NCBI GenBank assembly: GCA_015680905.1
Contig: CM027381.1
Location: 52,704,501 to 52,768,500 of the forward strand
Direction: 5' to 3'
Origin: Coptis chinensis
Taxonomy: Eukaryota; Streptophyta; Magnoliopsida; Ranunculales; Ranunculaceae
DNA length: 64,000 bases
Shown: piece after piece, positions 23,260 to 33,338 of the stretch
How positions within the stretch are numbered: the first letter of the stretch is position 1
Layout of the letters: each line of letters opens with the position of its first letter
Program-made: the position numbers and the translations under genes
The notes under the pieces: generated by a model
What the model saw: only the letters and a program-made list of their open reading frames with translations
Database searches by the model: none
What the model was told of the DNA's origin: nothing

Positions 23260-23924
23260 ATAGGCCACAAAATTTTTCAAACTTAAAAAGGGCTTTCAAA
23301 TTTTGTTTGGGGGTGGCGTATTTTGGTCTTTCATTTTAAAACTTTTGCCACCCTTTGCCTTTCATGTTTACTCCAATCGAGTCTATGAAATTATGCTATT
23401 GAATTCTAGGTTAGTTATTACGTAATTTAATTGTGATATTGAATTATTTCATGAACCCCTTCTCCAAAATTGTTTGGGGGTTGTATATTTAATGTTGGCA
23501 CATTGTACGTTCACATATTCAAATTACATGTATAAATATCGCAAAATTGATTTAATTGGGATGCATAATGTAATTAGGTACCTTAATTTCGCAAAATTCA
23601 ACTATTTCTCGGAATTTCGGAAGCTAATCCTATAGGAGCCATGATATGCGCATGCTTAATTTGTGAACGTATGGTAGTATTTTATTTCTGTTAGAGTTCG
23701 TTTATGTCCCAAGCGCTATTTATTAATTCATTCTTGTTATCTCCATAATGGAGGAACTCATATAGGAGTTATGTATGTTTTTATTTCTTTATATATATTA
23801 GTATAGAATAACCTTCTTTTTCAGGTGCTCCCATTTACAAGCACGTTTCTATGGTACTCTCTATCCTTTATTTTCATTCCATACTTTGGGGGCAAAGCAT
23901 GATTCTGTTTAGGAGTGGTATAAA
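23260..23924 (+). other. H 3' non-coding region, left part
   Basis: Carries three polypurine modules (TTTGGGGGTG 23306-23315, TTTGGGGGTT 23473-23482, TTTAGGAGTG 23908-23917), the last preceded by a 'tttgggggcaaagcatgatt' variant of the 'gaggacaa' motif. It matches 41350-43390 of element A except that the 3' ORF of A has no counterpart here. It ends with ATAAA, the target duplication of the copia element. Confidence 0.65.
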
Positions 23925-24109
23925 TGTCAAATATGTTTAATGAATATTTCTGATAGTCTTTATTGATATAACTAGCAGATATATATACAAAAAGGAGCCT
24001 CCATGAATACAGAAGATCTCCTAGATCCACATATCTAGGAAAAGATAATACACTTACTAAGATTATAAGATACATGTTAATACTAAATAAAGTAACAAAT
24101 ATTCTAACA
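23925..24109 (-). repeat. 3' LTR of the copia element (185 bp)
   Basis: Minus-strand sequence TGTTAGAATA...TTTGACA. Its right 141-145 bp match 48001-48145 with about seven differences and no gap. The innermost 40 bp (23925-23964) are not present next to the 48 kb copy. LTRs this short are usual for some copia lineages. Confidence 0.85.
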
Positions 24110-24118
24110 CCCTCCTTC
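24110..24118 (-). other. Polypurine tract of the copia element
   Basis: GAAGGAGGG on the minus strand, directly before the TG of the 3' LTR, the expected plus-strand priming site. Confidence 0.8.
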
Positions 24119-24400
24119 AAGTTGGTGCATGGATATCACACATATCCAACTTGACAAGAGAGTCAAATGGAGAGGAAAACAGACGTTTTTCTCTCTTTGG
24201 TGTTAGGCGTGCCCACTCTCTCAGTATGCCTGGACAATAGTGCGCACGCGCTCCTCTCTTTGGCGACTTCCAGGTTGTTTAGGAGCGTATGTGCTCGACT
24301 TTTGCCTAGACAAGGGTGCGTATGCGCCCAACAATATTGCAGCACCCTTTCGAGTTGGTGCATGGATATCGCACATGCCCAACTTAACAAAAGGGTCAAC
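24119..24400 (-). repeat. Duplicated copia C-terminal segment with GC-rich insert
   Basis: The segment encoding LGMCDIHAPT occurs at about 24350-24400 and again, as LDMCDIHAPT, at 24119-24170; both read 'gttggtgcatggatatc' on the plus strand. About 185 bp of GC-rich sequence separates the copies. The outer copy restores the normal junction with the polypurine tract, so this looks like an insertion or strand-transfer duplication at the end of pol. Confidence 0.75.
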
Positions 24401-25117
24401 AAACACCTTGCTAGCCACTGCTTTAGCAATGACGTCAGCTAGTTGGTCTTCAGATTTTACAAATGGAAAAGTAATAATTCCAGCTTCAACTTTCTCTTTG
24501 ATAAAATGTTTGTCAATCTCCACATGCTTCGTCCGATCATGTTGAACAAGATTATAAGCTATCTCTATAGCTGACGTATTGTCACAATACAGATTCATTT
24601 TCACTTTTGGTTCAAAACCCAAGTCCTTCAACAAATTTCTCAACCACAGCAACTCACATACCCCATATGTCATACCTCTATATTCAGCTTCAGCACTAGA
24701 TCTTGATACTACTGGCTATTTTTTACTCCTCCAAGTCATAAGGTTTCCACCTACAAAAGTGAAGTATCCTGAGGTAGACCTTTTATTGTCAGCTGAACCT
24801 GCCCCATCTGCATCAGTGTAACCTTTTACTTTTAGGTGATCATGATTCAAGAACAATAAGCCTGTACCCGAAGTAGATTTCAAATATCTCAATATGCGCT
24901 CTACAGCATCCATATGAAGTTTACGTGGGTCATGCATGAATTGACTCACGACACTAACTACATACACAATATCTGGCCTAGTATGCGATAAATAGATCAG
25001 TTTCCCTACAAGCTTTTGATATCTCCCCTTATCGGTTGGAGTTGCATTCAAACACAGAAACAACTTGTGGTTCTGTTCAATGGGAGTATCAACTGGCTTA
25101 CATCTGAGCATTCCCAT
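24221..25117 (-). pseudogene. Copia RNase H and RT C-terminus
   Basis: Two frames. 24716-25117 begins MGMLRCKPVDTPIEQNH and contains YQKLVGKLIYLSHTRPDI and RILRYLKSTSGTGL, the conserved RT/RNase H connection, then YTDADGAGSADNKRST, the first RNase H Asp motif, and ends at a stop after TWRSKK. 24221-24673 continues with LLWLRNLLKDLGF, MNLYCDNTSAIEIAYN (second Asp), TKHVEIDKHFIKEKVE and ADVIAKAV. A stop separates the halves, so no full RNase H could form. This domain removes RNA from the RNA:DNA hybrid during reverse transcription. Confidence 0.88.
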
Positions 25118-25172
25118 CTTAGATAATAAATCAAGAATAGATTTCTACTGGGATAAGAAAATACCATTTTTT

Positions 25173-25976
25173 TTATCGGGCTAACTTAATCCTAAGGAAA
25201 TATTTAAGGTCTTCGAGCTGTTTCATTTCAAATTTAGAAGCCAGATACTGTTGTAAACTAGAAATCTCCTCATGATCATCACCTGTCACCACCATAACAT
25301 CAACATAGATAATCAAAGCATTGATTTTACCTCTTCTGTGTTTTAAAAACAATGTGTGAACCGAGTTGCTTTGTTTGTAGCCAAACTTCTTCATAGACTT
25401 GGTGAACCTGCCAAACGAAGCTCTTAGGGACTGTTTTAACCCATACAATGCCTTCTTTAGTTTACAGACTATTGTTGTATTTGAGTATTATGGTATACCT
25501 GGGGGAGGATCCATATATACTTCTTCAGTAAGATCTCCATGTAAGAAAGCATTTTTTTCATCAAACTGAAGAAGAGGCCAATCTTTATTAGCTGTTAATG
25601 ACAAAAGTACTTTCACAGTATTGAGTTTAGCAACCGGTGAAAAAGTTTCTTGATAATCTACACCATAAGATTGTGTATACCATTTCACAACCAGCCGAGC
25701 TTTGCCTCTCTCAATAGCCCCATCTGCTTTGAGCTTGACTGTAAATACTCATCTGCACCCCACTGTCTTCTTTCCTTTTGGTAAGATTATAAGTTCCCAA
25801 GTGGCATTCTTTTTCAGTGCTGCCATTTCTTCTGCCATAGTTTTAGTCCATCTAGAATCTGCTAAAGCTTCCTGCATTTTACTAGGAATAGAGATAGATG
25901 ATAACTGGAATACATAAGATGCATATGACTTGGACAATTTGTGAGATGACACATGGTTGCTTATGGCATATTTCAC
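25173..25976 (-). pseudogene. Copia reverse transcriptase, broken
   Basis: Fragments in order: 25749-25976 (RWTKTMAEEMAALKKNATWE, the RT start), 25488-25688 ([37 protein letters not shown]) and 25173-25448 (MYGLKQSLRASFGRFTKSMK; ALIIYVDVMVVTGDDHEE; FLRIKLAR). Frames change between pieces. The catalytic YVDD box reads YVDV, so one of the two essential Asp residues is lost. The expected SPRAWF motif after YGLKQS is also altered (LRASFG). Confidence 0.88.
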
Positions 25977-26027
25977 TTTATCTTTAGGATCAGGTTCATA
26001 TTTAATTGGTGGTTGGCCATAGTTAGA

Positions 26028-26321
26028 TCAAGGTGGAAGATGATATTGAACTAGTTCAGAATTAAGACTAGGTAGATTAACATCATGAATATTATACTCA
26101 CCAACATTATGAGTATTGGAATCAACAATAATAGAGTCAGGTGATACCTCTACTGGGTCTTCTGGAGAAGATTGGATTAGTGGATCCATTGTAGGAGGTA
26201 ATGTACTATCATGAACTTGATCTTCACATCCTTTACTTGGGCACTCAGTGGAGGTTGCATCGACTTCTTCTATTGAGTTTTTATCACTAGGTGATTGTGG
26301 TCTCGATAAATCAAAGACCAT
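26028..26321 (-). pseudogene. Copia integrase-RT linker
   Basis: Acidic, Ser/Pro-rich 97-codon frame between integrase and reverse transcriptase. It matches the position and composition of the poorly conserved linker of copia polyproteins and has no domain of its own. The adjacent 25980-26030 stretch contains a stop. Confidence 0.5.
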
Positions 26322-26373
26322 TATATCATCATGATTCTGTATTTCATTTCTATTCTCCCCCTGAAGTGAAGAA

Positions 26374-27033
26374 TTAGTGATCTCTGTATAAAAAGGCCAT
26401 GTTCATGAAAAATGACATCCATTGAGACAAAAAAAATTTAGAAGATGAATGATAACACTCATAACCCTTCTGAGTTGAGCCATACCCAACAAAGACAAAC
26501 TGCAATGCACGTAGATCAAGTTTGGTGCGTTGTTGTGTATGTAAGTGAACATACACCACACAACCGAAGATATAGGGTGCTAAGTGAACAATGGGCAGAA
26601 GCATACAGTGATCAAAAAGCACATCTAAGGGTCTCCGAAATTGGACAACACTAGAAGGTGTACGATTCATCAAGTAAACAGCAGAGTTCAAGGCTTTGCC
26701 CCATAAGTGAGATGGGACATGACCACCAATTAATAAAGACCGAGTGACTTCCAAAAGATATCTATTTTTTCGTTCTGCAACCCCATTTTGCTGAGGGGAA
26801 TAAGAGCAAGATGTTTGATGTAAAATACCAGCTGAATGCATAAAACCAATCAACTCCTTTTTGAAATACTCACCCCCATTATCAGAGCGAACAACATTTA
26901 CAGAGATTCCAAACTGTGTGAGCACCATCTGATGGGAAAGGGGAAAAACTGTACAAACATCACTTTTATGTTTCAAAAAATATACCCAGGTCATCCCAGT
27001 GCAGTCATCGACAAATGTAATAAACCATTTCAT
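26374..27033 (-). pseudogene. Copia integrase core
   Basis: Reads MKWFITFVDDCTGMTWVYFL (first Asp), VRSDNGGEYFKKELI (second Asp) and SPQQNGVAERKNRYLLEVTR (Glu), the D,D(35)E catalytic triad of rve integrases, followed by HLWGKALNSAVYLMNRTPS. The triad residues are retained, and the frame is open for 219 codons. The normal upstream HHCC region is damaged by the inverted duplication at 27109-27241, and the downstream frame is broken. The enzyme would insert the cDNA into the genome. Confidence 0.9.
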
Positions 27034-27108
27034 CCCATTATGTGTAGGACGTGGGGCAGAACCCCAAACATTTGAATGAACTAAAGAAAAAGGAGGATCA
27101 GCTTTATT

Positions 27109-27241
27109 ATCTTAGGAGATTATTTCCATCTTTATTTAATGGTTGTAGTCTTTCTGATTTTTTTCACCATTACACTGGTTTCACAAGAAAAATCAGAAAG
27201 ACTACAACCATTAAATAAAGATGGAAATAATCTCCTAAGAT
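27109..27241. repeat. Perfect 54-bp inverted repeat with 25-bp spacer
   Basis: Left arm 27109-27162 (atcttaggagattatttcca...) and right arm 27188-27241 (...tggaaataatctcctaagat) are exact reverse complements over 54 bases; 27163-27187 is the loop. The right arm is the proper coding sequence (YLRRLFPSLFNG...SLSDFS on the minus strand). The left arm is an inverted copy that replaced the following part of the polyprotein. Confidence 0.95.
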
Positions 27242-27767
27242 AACCAAATGTGGGATGTCCTAGTCGTCTATGCCAAAGCCAAATCTCGCCATTATTTTTA
27301 TTAACCTTATCATCACTCATAACAAGAGCTTGTACTCCTTGATTGGACCGTTGAAAACCATCCTCCAGATAGTACAATCTTCCACTTTGTTTACCACTAC
27401 CAATCCTCTCCTTGGTATGGATGTTCTGAAAAATACAGAGAGTAGGAAAAAACAAGGCAACACAATTTAGTGATTTGGTTAAGTGGCTAACAGAGAGAAG
27501 GTTACAGTTTAGTGATAAAACAAATAAAACATCATGGATAGATAAAGTAGGGGACAAAGGTAGAGTGCCAACACCAACAACTAGAGATGACACACCATTA
27601 GTATTAGTAATGACTGATTTAGAACAACTAGAGGAGAAATGGTTAAATTTATAGCGATCACAAGTCATATGATCAGTAGCACCCATGTCAATTATCCAAT
27701 GACTATTTCCTGGTAAAAGTAATAAGAGCAGAGTTAGATATACCTGACTAGGCAACAAATCTGGCAA
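27132..27767 (-). pseudogene. Copia protease and GAG-pre-integrase region
   Basis: Starts around LLPGNSHWIIDMGATDHMTC, the aspartic protease site, where the usual D-T/S-G-A is D-M-G-A. It continues through LLSVSHLTKSLNC and LWHRRLGHPTFGYLRRLF (GAG-pre-integrase, first His of the zinc-binding HHCC). It ends in sequence read from the inverted duplication (after SLSDFSCET), so the second Cys and the link to the integrase core are lost. Confidence 0.88.
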
Positions 27768-28718
27768 CAGTGACTAAGTGACTCTTCAAACTTGAACCCT
27801 CTGCCTTAGAGTTAGAAGACATGGGGGACGCCATCTTACCCTTTGGATGCCAATCTGGATAACCATGGAGCTTAAAGCAGGTATCAACTATATGGTTATC
27901 ACCATTACAATGGGTACACTTACGAACTCCTTTCTTTGAATCTGGACAAGCAAATGATTTCTGAGCCACCATAGCAGTCCCTTCATTTGATGTCCCACCA
28001 AGCATGGCGTCCTGACGATTCGCCTCTGCACAAACTATGGCATAAACGGACTGTATGTCTAGAAGTGGTCTATTAGCAAGGACACGACCATGAACCCCAT
28101 CAAAATGAGAATCAAGACCGGCCAAGAAAACATACACATACTGAGAATTAACCTTTGTGGTATATTTCTTAATGTCATTGGCACACTCCATAGTGCAGTC
28201 TTCAATAGCATCAAATTCCTGCCATATTTTCTTTAGTTTTCCAAAATAAGGAATAACAGACCCGCCATTTTGGTGGACAAAAATTCCCTCACAATATAGC
28301 TGATAACCCTTTGATGCATCTTGGCTGACCGAGTAAGTTTGTTTTGCAGTGTCCCAGATTTCCTTGGCCGTAGACAAATGAAGAAAAATTGACCTGATGT
28401 CCTTGGTCATTGCATCAAGAAGCCAAGACTTGACCAGAAAGTTCTCGTCCTCCCAAGCTTCATATTTCTCATAATTTATGTTTGTTGGAGTATCCTTAGT
28501 ACTAGAGATAAAGCCCTAACGCTTTCTGCCCCTGATCTTGTTTTGCGAATCAATGACCACTCGATGTAATTAGTACCATCAAGTCGTTCTGGAGTAATTA
28601 GTGAGGACATTTGTTTCATATAAAGAGTAGACATGATAGCGGAATCGTTATTGGAATGCACAACAACGAAATCACTATTGGTAGGTAAGTCTGTCATTAT
28701 GATATAGAACACAAACAA
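27748..28718 (-). pseudogene. Copia gag, frameshifted
   Basis: 28476-28718 gives the N-terminus (MTDLPTNSDF; LITPERLDGTNYIEWS); 27748-28410 gives the body (TKDIRSIFLHLSTAKEIWDT, IWQEFDAIEDC, FLAGLDSHFDGVHGRVL) and a CCHC knuckle CTHCNGDNHIVDTC (CX2CX4HX4C), followed by HGYPDWHPKGK. At least one frameshift lies at 28411-28475. This would be the nucleocapsid protein that packages element RNA. Confidence 0.85.
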
Positions 28719-28834
28719 TGAACTAGATCAATAGACAAGAACGATAAGGAAGAAGAGGGTAATAAATACAATCTGATATAGTGTAACAAATTGTATTATA
28801 TGACCAAAAAAAAGAAACCAAACACCAAAAAAAA

Positions 28835-28847
28835 GGCTCCGATTCCT
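28835..28847 (-). other. Copia primer binding site remnant
   Basis: Minus strand AGGAATCGGAGCC, close to TGGTATCGGAGCC-type sites complementary to initiator tRNA-Met, at the expected distance upstream of gag. The adjoining LTR boundary was displaced by the insertion of J at 28851; after J a TGTCAAA word at 32065 may be the inner LTR end. Confidence 0.6.
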
Positions 28848-28850
28848 ATC

Positions 28851-29328
28851 TGTTTCGACCCCCACCTACGTGGCAAACGTCCATTAGTAGGGGTCTCTAT
28901 TTTATTCATTTAATCAACAGGGCTAAAACCCAATTCGCAATATCATGGATCAATGTAGAGGCCCATTAACTCATGTGTCTAAGGCTGAACCTTAGCCACA
29001 TGGCTTGCCACTAATATACGTTGATTTATGTCCAGATTCATTCCTTATCAAAGAGATAGTTATCAGTTGACAGTTATACTCTATCACAATTACTCAAGAT
29101 ACAAGATTACTTGAGCTACAAGGACTCTCTACTCTACCTCTATAAATATCAAACTATTTTTCATAAGGAACTACGTGGAAACTTGATCCCTAGAGAATAG
29201 ATCTTGGATGCGTGAGGGCAGCCATTATTTGGTTCGAGTTTCATCTCCCCCAACATCAAAATCCTCTGTTTCTTAGTGCGTTCGTCACCATTGCTCTCGT
29301 TGTGTTCAAGCAGTTTATTACCGAAACA
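28851..29328 (+). repeat. 5' LTR of J (478 bp)
   Basis: TGTTTCGACCCCCACC...CCGAAACA. Nearly identical to 31584-32058, with a handful of substitutions and small indels, implying fairly recent insertion relative to most neighbours. TATA-like 'ctctataaatatc' near 29137. Confidence 0.92.
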
Positions 29329-29332
29329 TAAT

Positions 29333-29348
29333 TGGCGCCGTCGCGAAG
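29333..29348 (+). other. Primer binding site of J
   Basis: TGGCGCCGTCGCGAAG, four bases after the LTR. It is the TGGCGCCGT class seen in Ty3/gypsy-type plant elements. Confidence 0.75.
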
Positions 29349-29396
29349 AAAAATATCGTTCCGAATGAAGTCAATGCCTTAGAAGAGATAGAGAAA

Positions 29397-29864
29397 GTGA
29401 AGATACTTAACCAAAAATTGGAAGAGGCAAACAAAGCGTTGAGCGGAACCATCAGAGAGTTAGAAGATGAAAACAAAAACTTAACCGAGCGGACGGAAGA
29501 AGCAGAGGAGAGATCGTACGAAGAATTTGGGAAAGCCTGTGAGATAATGGAGGAACACAAACACTTAAAAGCAGATGTGATAGAATTGAAGTCACTCGTG
29601 GCAACCAAAGATTAGGAAGTTAAACGTGCGCAAAAAGAGGTAGAGAAAAATAACAAGCGAATGACAGATTTAAACGAGCGGCTCGGCCAAGATCACGTGC
29701 AAATGGCACACTGTGAATCGTCCGTAAGACAACTGACAGAGACTTTAATAGAAACGGGCGATGAACTAGAACGTGAGAAGATGAATTACAAGGATTTGTA
29801 TGAGTTGTATATGCGAAAAGTTAGGAAGAAACCATTGGATTTTCCCAAACCAATGATCATGTGA
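29397..29864 (+). pseudogene. J coiled-coil ORF, broken
   Basis: Open frames 29397-29615 (MKILNQKLEEANKALSG...) and 29661-29864 (MTDLNERLGQDHVQ...) are consecutive, in the same frame, and joined through a single TAG at 29613, with readable sequence between (EVKRAQKEVEKNNKR). Very rich in Glu, Lys, Leu and Asn with heptad-like spacing, so a long coiled coil is likely. No gag, protease or RT motif is present. It may be the remnant of the gag-like protein found in some non-autonomous elements, or a captured fragment; I cannot tell. Confidence 0.55.
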
Positions 29865-31570
29865 TTGCTAGTATGTAATATCGTAGAGCTAAAAATTCTT
29901 TTTATGAAAATAAAAATAAAGTATGTGTTGGCTATTGAATATCATTGTGATGTCAGATAACATACCTGTATAAAACTTAGTGTTGTTGATTTATGAATGT
30001 AAAAGAACGAGACGCCCCCATGTAGAGAGACAAACCTCCCAATATAGAACCATTGGAGAAAGTTATTGAAAGGCAAAGGGGACATGATCGTCCTCCATGA
30101 ACCTAGCTATTCAGGTGTTAAAATATTTGTACCGAACGTGAAGCACGGCCTGACAACTGTTGGAGTTGTCACAGGTTCAAAGTCGTCACCCGTGCACTGG
30201 GACCAAACTAAAACACAACGCCATTGCCTTAGTAGTGGAATTAGCACGGATACTGTATTGTGGGAGTATTGCACCATATCATATTTGATTTCTCTTGGTT
30301 TGCATAGCAGCGCCATCAATTTCGCCATCTCAGTTCGTCTTCCCTCTTCAGCAGCTCATGCCGAAGTCTCGCACACCACCAAACCGTCTTCCTTTGTGTA
30401 TCGCCACCACATGTTGAATACATCAGACATCCTAAGGAAGGAATTCAACAGTTCAACGCCCATGCAAAAAAAAAAAAAAAAACAAAACAGCATAACGCAC
30501 AAAGAATTCTTACCACGATATCCTCGCTGCGCTGACGGGTGAGTTTCTGCGGGCGCCTTCCAAGCCCAGCATGGGTCTTCCAACGACAAGGTGATGAAAC
30601 TACCTATATCAACTAAAGCTCCAACGCCAACAGCTCATACAACGTCATCAATGTTATAGCGGCTTCCATGTTCACTTCTCCTGTGATCTGTCGATGCCTA
30701 AAACCGTATGTATAGATAAACAATGACAACAGTACTAACCTTTTCTTCGTCTACCCGCAACTTTTCTTCAGCGAAACTAACGCCCCAGCACAGTACGGCA
30801 ACTTCCTATCACAATGGTTTAGTACTTTGGAGAACACGGTGGTGTTTACTTTTGTTTTCTACCGTTTATCAGTGCTAGATCGTGATTTTTCTCTAAGATT
30901 TATGCTAAGCATGTATTTCTCTGTGTTCATCTGTTTATATATACGCTGGTCCAGTGTTTAAGTTCGTATAAAATTCTATTTAGCCAAACCGACTTCATGT
31001 GCAAGACTTGATGATAAGCATTATCCAATCCGGATTTATTTTTGGAATCCTAGTTTCTGTGGTATTTTCACATGCACATCTTCTCGTTATTTCGGACATA
31101 TATCGAATTCCAATTATTTCGTTCACAGTAATTCGCCGATTTATGTCCGTTCCGTCGGATAATTCGCGGATTTTTCTCCACAGTTTTCAACGGCCTAATC
31201 CTAGTATTGCTATTCACTGGTATCGCCATCGACATCACTTTTAAGCCTTTGTTACTTAAAATGCTTGCAGATCTGATTCAAAGACTCAATTTCTTTTTGA
31301 TATTTTCGCCCGTATTTTATTTATGTGCATCTTTTATTCTATCTATGCGTTTTCGGCCGTTTTTTTATTTAACTACGTCATTGTGTCCCGTATACGTTAA
31401 TTTGACATTTTTTCATTTCCGCTAATTCACAAATTTTTCCCGATTGTCCATTTTTCTTATCGTTTCCACTCCCACGACACTTTGTTATACACTCCGCTTA
31501 CTCTTTTATTAATTCACGTTTTCCGTGATTTATCTTCTCTTCTTTGCCATGTGAACTTTGTTCGCCTGAC
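29865..31570 (+). other. J internal non-coding region
   Basis: About 1.7 kb with no recognisable protein. A 158-codon frame (30066-30542) has no family resemblance and runs into an 18-base A tract near 30464. The remainder is moderately T-rich. Confidence 0.45.
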
Positions 31571-31583
31571 AAAGAGGGGGCGG
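31571..31583 (+). other. Polypurine tract of J
   Basis: AAAGAGGGGGCGG directly before the TG of the 3' LTR. Confidence 0.88.
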
Positions 31584-32058
31584 TGTTTCGACCCCCACCT
31601 ACGTGGCAAACGTCCATTAGTAGGGGTCTCTATTTTATTCATTTAATCAACAGGGCTAAAGCCCAATTCGCAATATCATGGATCAATGTACAGGCCCATT
31701 AACTCATGTGTCTAAGGCTGAACCTTAGCCACATGGCTTGCCACTAATATACGTTGATTTATGTCCAGATTCATTCCTTATCAAAGAGATAGTTATCAGT
31801 TGACAGTTATACTCTATCACAATTACTCAAGATACAAGATTACTTGAGCTACAAGGACTCTCTACTCTATCTCTATAAATATCAAACTATTTTTCATAAG
31901 GAACTACGTGGAAACTTGATCCGTAGAGAATAGATCTTGGGTACGTAGGCAGCCATTATTTGGTTCAGTTTCATCTCCCCCAACATCAAAATCCTCTGTT
32001 TCTTAGTACGTTCGTCACCATTGCTCTCGTTGTGTTGAAGCAGTTTATTGCTGAAACA
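31584..32058 (+). repeat. 3' LTR of J (475 bp)
   Basis: Homologous to 28851-29328 over its whole length, ending CTGAAACA. Confidence 0.92.
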
Positions 32059-32634
32059 TTATCCATGTCAAAATAATGACCCATGGTATTGTAAAGCAGT
32101 CCAACAGAGTCACACTGGTTATAGAGTATTGGTATGACGTAATAATTGCATTAAATCATTAGTAGTTAATGAACATAACAACTGCTCCCAAGATGCAAAT
32201 CCAGTGCCAGTTGGAGAGACAACTTCTAAGCATATGCACATTTATCTGATCTCTTCTTATCTCATTTCTAAAAATTTAAGCAAAAGTAAAACCCCTAATC
32301 ACCATCTTAGATTGCTAATTAGCTTCCGTTTCACCCACAAAAATGAGTCAAAGACCGCAATGAATTATTAATCAACAGCTTTCGACCTTTTTTGTAGTAA
32401 AAAATTAGTTATGCAGTTGGGTCATCACATACCAATTTTAAGTTCTCAGAAGAAATTTGGATTTAAAAACACAATTTAGTATCCAAGAGTTAGTTCGACA
32501 GATGAGAACAAATAGTAGCAAACATATCTTTATGTCAAGTAACATCCGATAGTGGTAATACTTATTTACTTGGAATCATTTTCCCATCATTCTAGTATAT
32601 AGTAGTCAAGAAGTTATAGAAAACTGTCAAGCTA

Positions 32635-32752
32635 ACCGTATGGGCAATTTCAAGTGCTTGGCCACCTTTGATCAATACACCTTGAGAAGCACTAACTCCA
32701 GTACCAACCAATCTACCATATTTACAGTGTAGTGGCCAAAACCCCAACATTT
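32635..32752 (-). pseudogene. Fragment of a heavy-metal (Cu-type) P1B ATPase gene
   Basis: Minus strand reads LVGTGVSASQGVLIKGGQAL then EIAHTV, the strongly conserved segment of plant copper-transporting P-type ATPases (HMA5/HMA7 type) that lies between the CPC ion-binding helix and the DKTGT phosphorylation site. Just upstream, GVLATTL is a damaged form of LGLATP. An in-frame stop and a short insertion between ATT and VGTGV show decay, and neither CPC nor DKTGT is included. Only one exon or part of one was captured. The intact gene would pump metal ions across membranes; this piece cannot. Confidence 0.75.
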
Positions 32753-33338
32753 TTACATATCCTTGCAAGTTTCAATTCAACAATCTTTACATTTGTATCT
32801 AATGACATAGGAACAGTATCCATTTCCATACTTTCAAGTCTTGGGTGCATTGCCATCCTCCATATTATTGTAGACTACTAAGGTTTGTCCACATTTAATT
32901 AAACCCAAATAAAAAGTCACAATTAAAATGCAGCCATCTATAAAGAAATCATGGTTTGAGACTTTGAGTTGATAAGAATTCATAAAGGTAACTAACACTA
33001 ACTATATGTACAGTCACATGAATGTGATTGGCAAAAATACAAAATGCCAATGTTCCTGCAGGAGCATACATGTAGACCGAGGGACCTACAGCTCTATGTT
33101 CCTTATCTATTTACGCATGTGGTACACATGCTATTATTAATGCACATTGTTGATTGTGACAGGCATTGTAACTCCTCCTTCAAGTGATATATAAAGAAAA
33201 CAAAATCTAAATAGACAGAAAGTGCAGTGGCAATCTATAAAGAATTTTGCCTTCAGATTCAGTCCATCAGTGTTTCCTTTGTTGCAACAGAATTTTGAAC
33301 TTTATAAAGGCAGGAGTTGATGGAAGTAGAGATCTTAC
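32753..33338 (-). other. Sequence between the P1B ATPase and WAT1 fragments
   Basis: About 590 bp without a convincing exon. It may hold introns of the two captured genes. The C-terminal WAT1 exons expected here on the minus strand are not recognisable. Confidence 0.4.

Larger units (their letters stand above)
28851..32058 (+). mobile_element. Non-autonomous LTR retrotransposon J (3.2 kb)
   Basis: Two LTRs (28851-29328 and 31584-32058), primer site at 29333, polypurine tract directly before the 3' LTR, and target duplication CTATC (28846-28850) / TTATC (32059-32063) with one mismatch. The 2.25-kb interior encodes only a coiled-coil-like fragment and no protease, RT or integrase, so its spread would need enzymes from another element. 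The size fits small LARD-type elements. It is inserted in the copia primer-site/LTR boundary. Confidence 0.85.

Noticed and set aside
24167..24545. Plus-strand ORFs over copia RNase H
   Set aside because: Opposite-strand shadows of the minus-strand coding sequence and of the GC-rich insert.
30066..30542. 158-codon ORF in element J
   Set aside because: No recognisable family, A tract inside, and no counterpart; not supported as a gene.
32059..32090. Helitron 3' hairpin (ccatg...catgg on the minus strand)
   Set aside because: A fold-back is possible, but no CTRR end follows it at the right distance.
32065..32100. Complete inner end of the copia 5' LTR after J
   Set aside because: Only TGTCAAA and a following TAATG agree with the 3' LTR; the outer parts of the LTRs are about 95% identical, so a full 40-bp match would be expected. 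At most 15-20 bp remain.
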